From NCBI RefSeq assembly GCF_009377235.1, contig NZ_VMNX01000047.1, positions 1 to 47,277 on the forward strand: a DNA stretch of 47,277 nt, written 5' to 3'. A model generated the notes under the pieces. That model saw nothing but the letters and a program-made list of their open reading frames with translations, did not search any database and was not told the DNA's origin. Of this stretch, positions 18,234 to 25,635 are shown one piece after another. Position 1 is the first letter of the stretch; every line of letters begins with the position of its first letter. This stretch comes from Streptomyces acidicola (GTDB lineage: Bacteria; Actinomycetota; Actinomycetes; Streptomycetales; Streptomycetaceae). Both the position numbers and the translations under genes were made by a program.

Positions 18234-19460
18234 GTGCCCATCACCACACATGCTCCCCGACGCGCCGGGGTCACGCTTGCTGCCGTACTGACATGGGTGG
18301 GACTGGTGGCCGCGGCCTCCGGGTGCACGCCGGAGGGGTTCGACGGCAAGCCCGGAGCACCGAGCGGCACCATCCGCGTCACACCGGCGGACGGAAGCAA
18401 GGACGTGCACGCCGACGAGCCGTTCGAGGTGCGGGTGCCCAGCGGGCGCCTGGAGTCGGTGAAGGTCGTCGTGTCGAGGGACGCCCAGGAGTCGCCCGTA
18501 CGGGGGCGCATCTCCACCGACGGCCTGACCTGGCGCCCCACCGGTCCCGGGGGACTCGCGCTCGCCGCGAGATACACCGTCGACGCGGTGGCCCTCGACG
18601 GAGGCGGCCGCCGCTCGGCCCGCCACGTCACCTTCACGACGTACGTCCCCGAGAAGCGCTTCGTCGCCTACGCCATGCCGGAGAACCGCGCGACCGTCGG
18701 CACCGGCATGATCGTGTCCCTGGAGTTCAACCGGGCGATCCAGAACCGGGCCGCCGTCGAGCGGGCCGTCGCCGTGACCGCACGGCCCCCCGTGGAGATC
18801 CGCCCGCACTGGTTCGGCCCGAACCGGATGGACTTCCGCCCCGAGCACTACTGGAAGCCCGGCACACGGGTCACCGTGGGTCTGCGGCTGAGGGACGTCG
18901 AGGGCTCGCGTGGCATGTACGGCCTGCAGCACAAGACGTTCTCGTTCACCGTCGGCCGCCACCAGGCCAGCCTGGTCGACGCCGCCGCCCACACCATGCG
19001 GGTGTCCCGCGCCGACGGGCTCCTCGCCACGGTCCCCATCACGGCCGGGGCGCCCACGACGAAGACGTACAACGGGAAGATGGTCGTCACCGAGATGCTG
19101 GAGGTGACCCGGATGGACGGCGCCACGGTCGGCTTCAGGAAGGCCGACGGCAAGAGCGAGTACGACATCCCGGACGTCCCCCACGCCATGCGGCTCACCC
19201 GCTCGGGCACCTTCCTGCACGGCAACTACTGGGCGCCGGACGCCTTCGGAAACACCAACGTCAGCCACGGGTGTGTGGGCCTGCGCGATGTGAAGGGCGG
19301 CAGTTCGAGCACGCCCGCGGGCTGGTTCTTCGACCGCAGCCTCATCGGAGACGTCGTCGAGGTCGTCAACAGCCATGACAGGACTGTCTCTCCCGACAAC
19401 GGGCTCGGAGGATGGAACATGGGCTGGGAGGAGTGGAAGGCGGGCGGCGCGGTGAAGTAG
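18234..19460 (+). CDS. Lipoprotein L,D-transpeptidase (YkuD), first of a tandem pair
   Basis: A 408-residue cell-wall enzyme making 3-3 peptidoglycan crosslinks. A lipoprotein signal peptide ends in the lipobox AASGC (Cys31), two Ig-like domains follow, then a YkuD catalytic domain. The catalytic motif is HGNY(x12)SHGC, with His329, His345 and Cys347. The layout matches the mycobacterial/Streptomyces Ldt lipoproteins. The GTG at 18234 follows AGAGG and gives a normal lipoprotein signal; the longer frame from 18153 does not. It is clearly homologous to the next gene (both have FGxxRxDFRPExYWKPGTxVT and end in DPDNGLxGWNM-like sequence), so the pair is a tandem duplication. Confidence 0.94.
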   Translation: MPITTHAPRRAGVTLAAVLTWVGLVAAASGCTPEGFDGKPGAPSGTIRVTPADGSKDVHADEPFEVRVPSGRLESVKVVVSRDAQESPVRGRISTDGLTWRPTGPGGLALAARYTVDAVALDGGGRRSARHVTFTTYVPEKRFVAYAMPENRATVGTGMIVSLEFNRAIQNRAAVERAVAVTARPPVEIRPHWFGPNRMDFRPEHYWKPGTRVTVGLRLRDVEGSRGMYGLQHKTFSFTVGRHQASLVDAAAHTMRVSRADGLLATVPITAGAPTTKTYNGKMVVTEMLEVTRMDGATVGFRKADGKSEYDIPDVPHAMRLTRSGTFLHGNYWAPDAFGNTNVSHGCVGLRDVKGGSSSTPAGWFFDRSLIGDVVEVVNSHDRTVSPDNGLGGWNMGWEEWKAGGAVK

Positions 19461-19649
19461 GCCGACAGGGCGGCGACATGGGGGGGAACCGGACGGAACG
19501 CAATGGCGCCCACGACGGTCCTACTTGGGACGGAACAGTGACCGTCGTGAGGCCCCCACCATGCCGATCTTGCGGTTAACGTACGCACAAACGCGCGGGA
19601 CGCGTTGGGGGTGCGGGCCTGAACAGGCCGTGCGAGGGGAGACACGAAC

Positions 19650-20906
19650 GTGAACGGGCGACCGATATCGGGGGCGTCGGTTGGTGTGCGGACGCGGAGG
19701 AGCCGGCGCAGCCAGGGGATACCGGCGCTGCTGCTGGGAGCGTTGCTCCTCACGGTGACCGCGTGCGGCGGCGGAGACGGAGGGTCGGACTCCGGGTCCG
19801 GCGGGGGGAAGGGGGACAAGGGTTCCGGCACGGCGGAGAGCAAGGCCTCCGCGGCCGTGGTGACCATAGCTCCGAAGAGCGGCGCCGACGACGTGAAGAC
19901 CAGCGGTGCCCTTGAGGTCACCGCCGCCAAGGGCAAGTTGACCGAGGTCACGGTCAAGGACTCCAAGGGCGACGAGATAGCGGGGGAGATCACGGAGAAC
20001 GGTGCCGGATGGGCGCCGTCGACCCACCTCGCCTCGGACACCAGGTACACGGTCCGTGCCGTCGCCGAGGACAAGGAAGGCCGCAAGGCCACGGAGGAGT
20101 CCTCGTTCACCACGCTGAAGCCGAAGAACACCTTCGTGGGCACCTTCACACCCGAGGACGGCTCCACGGTCGGCGTCGGCATGCCGTTCTCGCTCCGCTT
20201 CACCCGCGGCATCACGGCTCCCGAGGACGTCGAGAAGGCCATCACCATAAGGACCGAGCCGGCTGTCGACGTCGAGGGCCACTGGTTCGGCAACGACCGC
20301 CTCGACTTCCGCCCCGAGAAGTACTGGAAGCCCGGCACGAAGGTGACGGTCGACATCGACCTCGACGGCGTCGAGGGCCGCCCCGGCGTCTACGGCGAGC
20401 AGGACAAGAAGGTCTCCTTCACCATAGGCCGCAGCCAGATCTCCACCGTCGACGTCAAGGCCAAGAAGATGACCGTCAAGCGCGACGGCAAGGTCATCAA
20501 GACCATCCCCGTCACCACCGGCAAGCCCGGCTACGACACCTGGAACGGGCAGATGGTCATCAGCGAACGTCTCACCGTGACCCGTATGAACGGTGACACC
20601 GTCGGCTACGACGGCGAGTACGACATCAAGGACGTCCCGCACGCCCAGCGCCTGACGAACTCCGGCACCTTCATCCACGGCAACTACTGGGGCGGCGGCG
20701 CCTTCGGCAACTACAACGCCAGCCACGGCTGCATCGGCCTGCGCGACGTGCGCGGCGGCTACGACAAGAGCATCTCGGCGGCCTGGTTCTTCAACCGCTC
20801 GATGACCGGCGACGTGGTGATCGTGAAGAACGCCAACGAGCGGACCGTCGACCCGGACAACGGGCTCAACGGATGGAACATGTCGTGGGAGAAGTGGAAG
20901 GCCTGA
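19650..20906 (+). CDS. Lipoprotein L,D-transpeptidase (YkuD), second of a tandem pair
   Basis: A 418-residue paralogue of the upstream gene. It has a GTG start, an Arg-rich N-terminus (VRTRRSRRSQ), a hydrophobic core and the lipobox VTAC (Cys39), a Gly/Ser/Asp linker, Ig-like domains and a YkuD domain with HGNYWGGGAFG...SHGC (catalytic Cys361). It should be exported, lipid-anchored and active in 3-3 crosslinking. It sits 190 bases after its twin, so it probably has its own promoter. A very long hairpin terminator follows. Confidence 0.94.
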   Translation: MNGRPISGASVGVRTRRSRRSQGIPALLLGALLLTVTACGGGDGGSDSGSGGGKGDKGSGTAESKASAAVVTIAPKSGADDVKTSGALEVTAAKGKLTEVTVKDSKGDEIAGEITENGAGWAPSTHLASDTRYTVRAVAEDKEGRKATEESSFTTLKPKNTFVGTFTPEDGSTVGVGMPFSLRFTRGITAPEDVEKAITIRTEPAVDVEGHWFGNDRLDFRPEKYWKPGTKVTVDIDLDGVEGRPGVYGEQDKKVSFTIGRSQISTVDVKAKKMTVKRDGKVIKTIPVTTGKPGYDTWNGQMVISERLTVTRMNGDTVGYDGEYDIKDVPHAQRLTNSGTFIHGNYWGGGAFGNYNASHGCIGLRDVRGGYDKSISAAWFFNRSMTGDVVIVKNANERTVDPDNGLNGWNMSWEKWKA

Positions 20907-20925
20907 GCCCTCGACGGCATTTCGA

Positions 20926-20980
20926 CGGCATACGGCCCCGGTGCGAGGCATGTGAGGTACGGCACCGGGGCCGTATGCCG
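20926..20980 (+). terminator. 19-bp stem terminator after the L,D-transpeptidases
   Basis: Positions 20926-20944 and 20962-20980 are perfect inverted copies (19 bp, starting CGGCATACGG) with a 17-base loop. There is no long T run, as is common in Streptomyces. It ends the transpeptidase transcript just before the hydratase gene. Confidence 0.85.
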
Positions 20981-21003
20981 TTAGTGCCCGTTAACCTGCC
21001 TGC

Positions 21004-21771
21004 ATGACAGTGCATCTCGAAGTCGCAGAAGGCGTCGGCACCATCCGTCTCGACCGCCCGCCCATGAACGCGCTGGACATCGCCACACAGGACCGCCTCA
21101 AGGAACTCGCCGAGGAGGCCGCGAACCGTGCGGACGTGCGCGCGGTGGTCCTGTACGGCGGGGAGAAGGTGTTCGCGGCGGGCGCGGACATCAAGGAGAT
21201 GCAGGCCATGGACCACGCGGCGATGGTCGTGCGCTCCCGGGCGCTGCAGGACTCCTTCACGGCCGTGGCCCGTATCCCCAAGCCGGTCGTGGCCGCCGTC
21301 ACGGGGTACGCGCTGGGCGGTGGCTGTGAACTCGCGCTCTGCGCGGACTACCGCATCGCCGGGGAGAACGCGAAGCTCGGCCAGCCCGAGATCCTGCTGG
21401 GCCTGATCCCGGGCGCGGGCGGCACCCAGCGCCTGTCCCGGCTGATCGGCCCGTCCAGGGCCAAGGACCTCATCTTCACGGGCCGCATGGTGAAGGCCGA
21501 CGAGGCCCTGACGCTGGGCCTCGTCGACCGGGTCGTACCGGCGGGCGAGGTCTACACACAGGCGCACGAGTGGGCCGCGAAGCTCGCCCAGGGCCCGGCG
21601 ATCGCGCTCCGCGCGGCCAAGGAGTCGATCGACACGGGCCTGGAGACGGACATCGAGACCGGGCTCGCCGTGGAACGGAACTGGTTCGCGGGGCTGTTCG
21701 GGACGGAGGACCGGGAGCGCGGGATGCGGAGCTTCGTCGAGGAGGGGCCGGGCAAGGCGAAGTTCGTGTGA
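21004..21771 (+). CDS. Enoyl-CoA hydratase (crotonase fold)
   Basis: A 255-residue hydratase adding water across 2-enoyl-CoA in beta-oxidation or a related acyl-CoA pathway. AGADIKEM forms the CoA/oxyanion region, GYALGGGCEL gives the second oxyanion Gly and catalytic Glu110, and LGQPEILLGLIPGAGGTQ carries Glu129. With both catalytic Glu residues present, true hydratase activity is likely, rather than isomerase or another crotonase reaction. It starts at an ATG about 24 bases after the upstream terminator, so its promoter must overlap that hairpin region. It stands alone; no dehydrogenase or thiolase is next to it. Confidence 0.93.
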   Translation: MTVHLEVAEGVGTIRLDRPPMNALDIATQDRLKELAEEAANRADVRAVVLYGGEKVFAAGADIKEMQAMDHAAMVVRSRALQDSFTAVARIPKPVVAAVTGYALGGGCELALCADYRIAGENAKLGQPEILLGLIPGAGGTQRLSRLIGPSRAKDLIFTGRMVKADEALTLGLVDRVVPAGEVYTQAHEWAAKLAQGPAIALRAAKESIDTGLETDIETGLAVERNWFAGLFGTEDRERGMRSFVEEGPGKAKFV

Positions 21772-21891
21772 TCCCGCCCGGTGCTGTGCTGTGCTGTGCC
21801 GTGATGCGTTCCACTCCCCAAGTCCCGCTGATCGACTTGCAGTTGACGTGGTGTCTTACCCGCGTCCCTCAATGGGGCGGTTTATCGGAGC

Positions 21892-21908
21892 CTTAAGACA
21901 GTCTTAAG
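21892..21908. promoter_or_regulatory. Perfect palindrome CTTAAGAC-A-GTCTTAAG
   Basis: Two 8-bp arms around one base, AT-rich in a GC-rich genome, 186 bases upstream of the RsbW-like gene. This looks like a dimeric regulator's operator. The rest of the 320-base gap (21772-22093) shows only a short GCTGT run near 21782-21802. Confidence 0.55.
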
Positions 21909-22093
21909 TAAACGCTGGGGCGGTCGGCCGGCGATTGCCCCATTCCGGTGAATCGCCGCAGCTCGGAAGGTGTGCGGCATCCTCCTCCCTGCCTCCAGCA
22001 TATGCCAGATAAACCCCGTGGGGAGGGAGGTCCCAGGGGGCCTATTCCTGAGGAACGGCCCCGAACCAAGCCCTGGGCGGCCATGATGGGGGC

Positions 22094-22597
22094 ATGGCGG
22101 GGCTGGAGGGTGTCGAACAGCCGCGGCGGCACGGGAGTGCGACCGCGGCGCGCTGGTCGCCTGCCGTCGAGGACGAACGGGCTCTGAAGGCGCTGGAGTT
22201 GTTCGGCAATCCCGCCGAGGCCGAGGTTCCTCTGCCGTCCCGCCCCGAGTCCGCGGCCACCGCGCGGCGGCTGACCCAGGTCGTCGTGCTCCGCCACTGG
22301 GGGCTCTCGCCGAAGATGACCGAGGACGCGGTGCTGCTCGTCTCGGAACTCGTCGGCAACGCCGTGCGCCACACCGGCGCCCGTGTCTTCGGGCTGCGCA
22401 TGCGCCGCCAGCGCCGGTGGATCCGGATCGAGGTGCGCGACCCCTCGCGGGGCCTTCCCTGTCTCATGCCCGTCCAGGAGCTGGACATCAGCGGCCGGGG
22501 CCTCTTCCTCGTCGACAAACTCTCGGATCGCTGGGGCGTCGACCTGCTGCCTCGCGGCAAGACGACATGGTTCGAAATGCGGGTGCCGGACCGTTAG
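22094..22597 (+). CDS. RsbW/SpoIIAB-like ATP-binding protein (HATPase_c)
   Basis: A 167-residue single-domain GHKL ATPase of the serine-kinase anti-sigma type abundant in Streptomyces. The N box reads ELVGNAVRHTG, followed by VRDPSRGLP (G1 box, degenerate DxGxG) and DISGRGLFLVDKLSDRWG (G2). The N-terminal ~40 residues are variable. Such proteins bind or phosphorylate anti-anti-sigma partners, but most Streptomyces copies are orphans and no STAS-domain partner lies nearby. The ATG at 22094 follows a purine-rich TGATGGGGGC stretch. Confidence 0.88.
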   Translation: MAGLEGVEQPRRHGSATAARWSPAVEDERALKALELFGNPAEAEVPLPSRPESAATARRLTQVVVLRHWGLSPKMTEDAVLLVSELVGNAVRHTGARVFGLRMRRQRRWIRIEVRDPSRGLPCLMPVQELDISGRGLFLVDKLSDRWGVDLLPRGKTTWFEMRVPDR

Positions 22598-22631
22598 CGG
22601 CCACACCAGGGTGTGCGTTGTGCACGTGCCG

Positions 22632-22648
22632 AGGGGGCTTCGCCCCCT
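22632..22648 (+). terminator. Short GC hairpin after the RsbW-like gene
   Basis: AGGGGGC-TTC-GCCCCCT, a 7-bp stem with a 3-base loop, lies 35 bases after the stop codon. It is probably part of the shared terminator region between convergent genes. Confidence 0.55.
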
Positions 22649-22660
22649 GGACCCTCGCTC

Positions 22661-22707
22661 CTCAAACGCCGGAGGGGCTGGGTTTTCCAGCCCGTCCGGC
22701 GTTTGAG
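22661..22707. terminator. Bidirectional long-stem terminator
   Basis: CTCAAACGCCGGA (22661-22673) pairs perfectly with TCCGGCGTTTGAG (22695-22707), and an inner GGCTGG/CCAGCC pair closes on a GTTTT loop. This stem type is common between Streptomyces genes and here separates the converging RsbW-like and GNAT genes. Confidence 0.85.
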
Positions 22708-22809
22708 GACGAGGCCGTTCAGGCCGATGAACCACCCACCCACCCGCACACAACCCACCCCCCAAGCCACCGACCGGGTGTCCGGGGTCGGAACTCGCGG
22801 CTTTGCGGC

Positions 22810-23448
22810 TCAGTGGGCGACAAGCAGCGCCTCCGCCCCCACGGGGCGGTAACCCGCCGCCTGGAACGCTCGCACGCTGCGGGCGTTCCCCGGTGCCGAC
22901 TGGGCCCAGACCGGCTCCCCGCCCGCCAACTGCCGCGCGGCCGCGGCAAGCGTCCGCCCCAGCCCCCGGTGCCGTACCTCCTCGGCCACCTCGACCGCGG
23001 CCTCCAGCCGCCCCGCGACCCCGCGCCCCAGAACGAGCACACCGCCGTCGGCGGCCCACACCCGGACGTCGTCACGGTACTTCCGGGCCCGGACGACCCG
23101 GGGATGCTCGGGATCGCTGATCTCCGTCAGCGCGACCGACGGCTCCCCGGGCAGCGGAGACGCGACGGCGAGCATGTCGATGGTGTCGTTCGACCGCCCC
23201 GTACGCTCCATGAACGCCACCAGGAACCGCGGGTTCATGGTCGCGGCCAGCGCATCGCATCCCAGGGAGCCCAGTGTCTCGTGCACCCACTCCGGATCCT
23301 CGTCCGTGAAGACCACCGAGTGCGCGGTGAAGGCGAGGACGCCGGCGTCGCGGTGGGAGTGCTGGCGGACGACGGTCACGCCCCCGTCGGCGGGAGGGAA
23401 GCTCCCACGAGCCGCCGCATCCAGAATGTCCCGCAGAGTGCCGGCCAA
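22810..23448 (-). CDS. GNAT-family N-acetyltransferase
   Basis: A protein of about 212 residues. The C-terminal half is a standard GNAT fold: strand VWAADGGVLVLGRGV, then VAEEVRHRGLGRTLAAAARQL (acetyl-CoA loop RHRGLG) and PGNARSVRAFQAAGYRPVGAEALLV, the classic N-x-xS-x-xxF-xxxGF/Y motif. The N-terminal half has a FTAHSVVFTDEDPEWVHETL region seen in Streptomyces homologues. The substrate is unknown. The start is uncertain: a TTG at 23448 gives MAGTLRDILD with AAGGGGA upstream, while a TTG at 23469 would add seven residues. It is divergent from the MerR gene with about 107 bases between them. Confidence 0.85.
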   Translation of the reverse strand: MAGTLRDILDAAARGSFPPADGGVTVVRQHSHRDAGVLAFTAHSVVFTDEDPEWVHETLGSLGCDALAATMNPRFLVAFMERTGRSNDTIDMLAVASPLPGEPSVALTEISDPEHPRVVRARKYRDDVRVWAADGGVLVLGRGVAGRLEAAVEVAEEVRHRGLGRTLAAAARQLAGGEPVWAQSAPGNARSVRAFQAAGYRPVGAEALLVAH

Positions 23449-23517
23449 GACGCCTGTTCCCCTTCGCAAGAAATCAAGAGAAGACGCAAGAAGTCGCTCG
23501 GAAGCGGCTGCGCTCGC

Positions 23518-23548
23518 TTGAGTCTCCAGCCACTGGAGGGCCCAGACT
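23518..23548 (+). promoter_or_regulatory. MerR-type promoter with 19-bp spacer and operator
   Basis: -35 TTGAGT (23518-23523), a 19-bp spacer, then -10 CAGACT (23543-23548). The spacer holds the dyad CTCCAG-CCA-CTGGAG (23524-23538), the operator form typical of drug-sensing MerR proteins. Transcription would begin at or next to the ATG at 23556, giving a leaderless message and autoregulation. Confidence 0.8.
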
Positions 23549-23555
23549 CTCAGAC

Positions 23556-24470
23556 ATGATCGACGACGGCACCGGACTTTTCACCATCGGCCGGCTGGCG
23601 CGGGCCACGGACCTTTCCGTGCGCACCATCCGCTACTGGTCCGACGCGGGCGTCCTGCACCCGGTGACCCGCAGCGAGAGCGGCTACCGGCTGTACGACG
23701 CGGCTTCGGTGGCCCGCCTCGAACTCATCCGCACGCTACGGGAGCTGGGCCTCGGCCTGGACGACGTACGCAGGGTGGTGGCGGGCGAGACGACGATCGC
23801 GGAGGTCGCGGTCACGCATGTGGCGGCCCTGGACGCTCAGATCCGCGCCCTGAAGCTGACCCGGGCGGTGCTGTCGACCGTGGCGCGACGCGGTTCGACC
23901 GCGGAGGAGATGACACTCATGAACAAGCTGGCGCGGCTGTCGGCCGCCGAACGTACACGCATCATCGACGACTTCATGGAGGAGACCTTCGGGGGCCTCG
24001 ACACCGCGGACCCCGACATCCGCACCCGGATGAGGTTCAGCGTCGCCGATCTGCCCGATGACCCGACGCCCGAGCAGGTGGACGCCTGGGTGGAGCTCGC
24101 GGAGCTGTTGCAGGACCCCGGATTCCGGGCACGCATGCGCAGGACGATCGAGTTCAACGCCGCGGACCGGGGGCCGGAGGTGCCGCCCGGCACGTCCCTG
24201 TGGTTCATGAGCCGCCTGGTGCAGCTCGCGGCACAGGCGCGGGAACAGGGAATCGCCCCCGAGTCGCCGCGCGCCGAGGAGGTGCTGGGCCCGCTGCTCG
24301 GCAACGCCGACCGGGCCGCCGTACTCGAACGCATGGAGTCCGCCGCGCACGCCGAAATGGCCCGTTTCCGGGAGCTCACCGCGCTCGTCCGGGGCACCGA
24401 GCCGCTGCCCGCGCACGCCGAGGAGTTCGCCTGGGTGGTCGCCGCGTTGCGGGCCAGGCTCGCCGGTTAG
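23556..24470 (+). CDS. MerR-family transcriptional regulator
   Basis: A 304-residue regulator. The N-terminal winged helix-turn-helix reads FTIGRLARATDLSVRTIRYW then SDAGVLHPVTRSESGYRLYD, and the dimerisation coiled coil covers residues ~80-120 (LDAQIRALKLTRAVLSTVA). The C-terminal ~170 residues form a helical domain (EEMTLMNKLARLSAAERTRI onward) that probably senses a ligand; it is not the TipAS or BmrR GyrI-like type. A MerR-type promoter immediately upstream indicates autoregulation. No transporter or enzyme target lies directly beside it, although the GNAT gene is divergent and its promoter could share the 107-base gap. Confidence 0.92.
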   Translation: MIDDGTGLFTIGRLARATDLSVRTIRYWSDAGVLHPVTRSESGYRLYDAASVARLELIRTLRELGLGLDDVRRVVAGETTIAEVAVTHVAALDAQIRALKLTRAVLSTVARRGSTAEEMTLMNKLARLSAAERTRIIDDFMEETFGGLDTADPDIRTRMRFSVADLPDDPTPEQVDAWVELAELLQDPGFRARMRRTIEFNAADRGPEVPPGTSLWFMSRLVQLAAQAREQGIAPESPRAEEVLGPLLGNADRAAVLERMESAAHAEMARFRELTALVRGTEPLPAHAEEFAWVVAALRARLAG

Positions 24471-24533
24471 TCTGAGCCTGCCGACCAAGGCTGTATGGCA
24501 CGAAAGCACGAAGCATGATGAAGGGGCGGACCG

Positions 24534-24746
24534 GTGGCGGACATCGAGGAAGCACGCACGCAGTTCCAGCGCATCGACAAGGACGGTGACGGGTTCATCA
24601 CCGCCGCCGAGTTCAAGACCGCCCTGGCCCAGGAGGGCGACTGGCACGTCACCGAGTCGGTGGCCGAGGCCGTCATAGCCGCCCAGGACCTCAACGGCGA
24701 CAAGCTGCTCTCGTTCGAGGAGTTCTGGGGCCACCTCAACAAGTGA
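24534..24746 (+). CDS. EF-hand calcium-binding protein
   Basis: A 70-residue protein made of two EF hands. Loop 1 is DKDGDGFITAAE and loop 2 is DLNGDKLLSFEE; both keep the acidic residues at positions 1, 3, 5 and the final Glu. It resembles the small cytoplasmic calmodulin-like Cab proteins of Streptomyces, thought to buffer or sense calcium, and no partner is visible. The GTG start at 24534 follows GAAGGGGCGG. It is followed by a strong terminator. Confidence 0.93.
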   Translation: MADIEEARTQFQRIDKDGDGFITAAEFKTALAQEGDWHVTESVAEAVIAAQDLNGDKLLSFEEFWGHLNK

Positions 24747-24756
24747 GCCCGCAAGG

Positions 24757-24794
24757 AGAGGGTGCCCATGCGCGCTGCGCGGCGGGCACCCTCT
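24757..24794 (+). terminator. Rho-independent terminator after the EF-hand gene
   Basis: AGAGGGTGCCC (24757-24767) pairs perfectly with GGGCACCCTCT (24784-24794), followed by TTTCTCC. It probably serves both the EF-hand gene and the converging GH25 gene. Confidence 0.85.
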
Positions 24795-24834
24795 TTCTCC
24801 CTTCTCGGGTGGAAGGACCCGGGATGAGAGAAGG

Positions 24835-25389
24835 TCAGGCCTCTGCCCACGTCCGCAGCGCGGACTTGCTCGCAAAGTCGGCGACGTTCTTGTCCAGCGG
24901 GTCGTCGGTGTACTGGTGGAAACGCCACTTCGCCTGGATGCGGGGCTTGCCCGCGGTCACGTAGTCCGCGATCCACAGGCCGTCGCCCGCGTAGGAGGTC
25001 GTGTCGACGTTCAACCAGTAGTTGCGGTTCGTGTAGAGGATGACCCGGTGGTTCGGCCGGAGTTCCTTCACCTTCCGTATGAACCGGTCCTTCTCGGCAT
25101 TGCTCGCGTGGGTGCCGTCACCCGTCGTCTCCCAGTCGACGGCGAGTATGTCGCCCCCCTTTTCGGGGGCCTTGCTCACGAAGTACTCGGCCTGGGCGGT
25201 CAGGTTGCCGGGCCAGAGGAAGTGGTAGAAGCCGACGACGAGGCCCGCGTCTCTGCCGGTCTTCGTCTGTGCGGCCAGCTTGGGGTTGGTGTACGTCCGG
25301 CCTTCCGTCGCCTTGATGAAGACGAAGGAAAGGCCGTCCGTGTCGTACGAGGACGACTGGTACGAACTGACGTCGATGCCTCGCAGCAT
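24835..25389 (-). CDS. GH25 lysozyme-like muramidase
   Basis: A 184-residue single-domain GH25 hydrolase (Chalaropsis type) that would cut the beta-1,4 bond of peptidoglycan. It starts GIDVSSYQ with the catalytic-site Asp, has FIKATEGRTYTNPK, and the DILAVDWET strand holds the DxE pair. The fold is completed by HRVILYTNRNYW and LWIADYVTAGKP. No signal peptide is visible at the ATG start at 25389, so it is either cytoplasmic until lysis or leaves by a non-Sec route. No phage genes flank it. Confidence 0.9.
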   Translation of the reverse strand: MLRGIDVSSYQSSSYDTDGLSFVFIKATEGRTYTNPKLAAQTKTGRDAGLVVGFYHFLWPGNLTAQAEYFVSKAPEKGGDILAVDWETTGDGTHASNAEKDRFIRKVKELRPNHRVILYTNRNYWLNVDTTSYAGDGLWIADYVTAGKPRIQAKWRFHQYTDDPLDKNVADFASKSALRTWAEA

Positions 25390-25565
25390 GAGGCGCCTCC
25401 GGGCATGGGGGGACAGGGCAATCGACAGTACCTGTGGGGGGCGAACCTACTTTTGCCTTTCCCTCGCTCGCCCCGCCTCACCCCCTTGTGGGCCAACGTT
25501 CAGAAGGTTCCTTTCCGGTAGTGCGCGGTCTCCGCGTGGTCCTGTGCGCCCGAACAGACGATCCC

Positions 25566-25587
25566 GCGGAGCGGATTTCCGCTCCGC
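25566..25587. promoter_or_regulatory. Perfect 22-nt palindrome upstream of the first sigma gene
   Basis: GCGGAGCGGA-TT-TCCGCTCCGC, a 10-bp stem, ends 13 bases before the GGAAT -35 box of the sigma gene. It could be an operator or a terminator for upstream transcription. Confidence 0.55.
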
Positions 25588-25600
25588 AGGGCAAGAGAAC

Positions 25601-25630
25601 GGAATGCCGAATCAGGAACGAAGGGTTTCC
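25601..25630 (+). promoter_or_regulatory. ECF-type promoter P1 (first sigma gene)
   Basis: GGAAT (25601-25605), 17 bases, GGGTTTCC (25623-25630). The ATG of the sigma gene is only five bases later, so the transcript would be leaderless or nearly so. It shares spacing and sequence with seven other sites in 25.6-32.0 kb. Confidence 0.7.
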
Positions 25631-25635
25631 GTCAC

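Noticed and set aside
14530..18291. Very long plus-strand frame opposite glgX and an ABC gene
   Set aside because: Composition is that of an antisense shadow and the real genes on the other strand have complete domain motifs.
21893..23059. Long minus-strand frame covering the RsbW-like gene
   Set aside because: It crosses a strong terminator hairpin, lacks recognisable motifs and is antisense to a gene with clear ATPase boxes.
24835..25389. Prophage endolysin
   Set aside because: A GH25 enzyme is present but no holin, capsid, integrase or attachment site is nearby.
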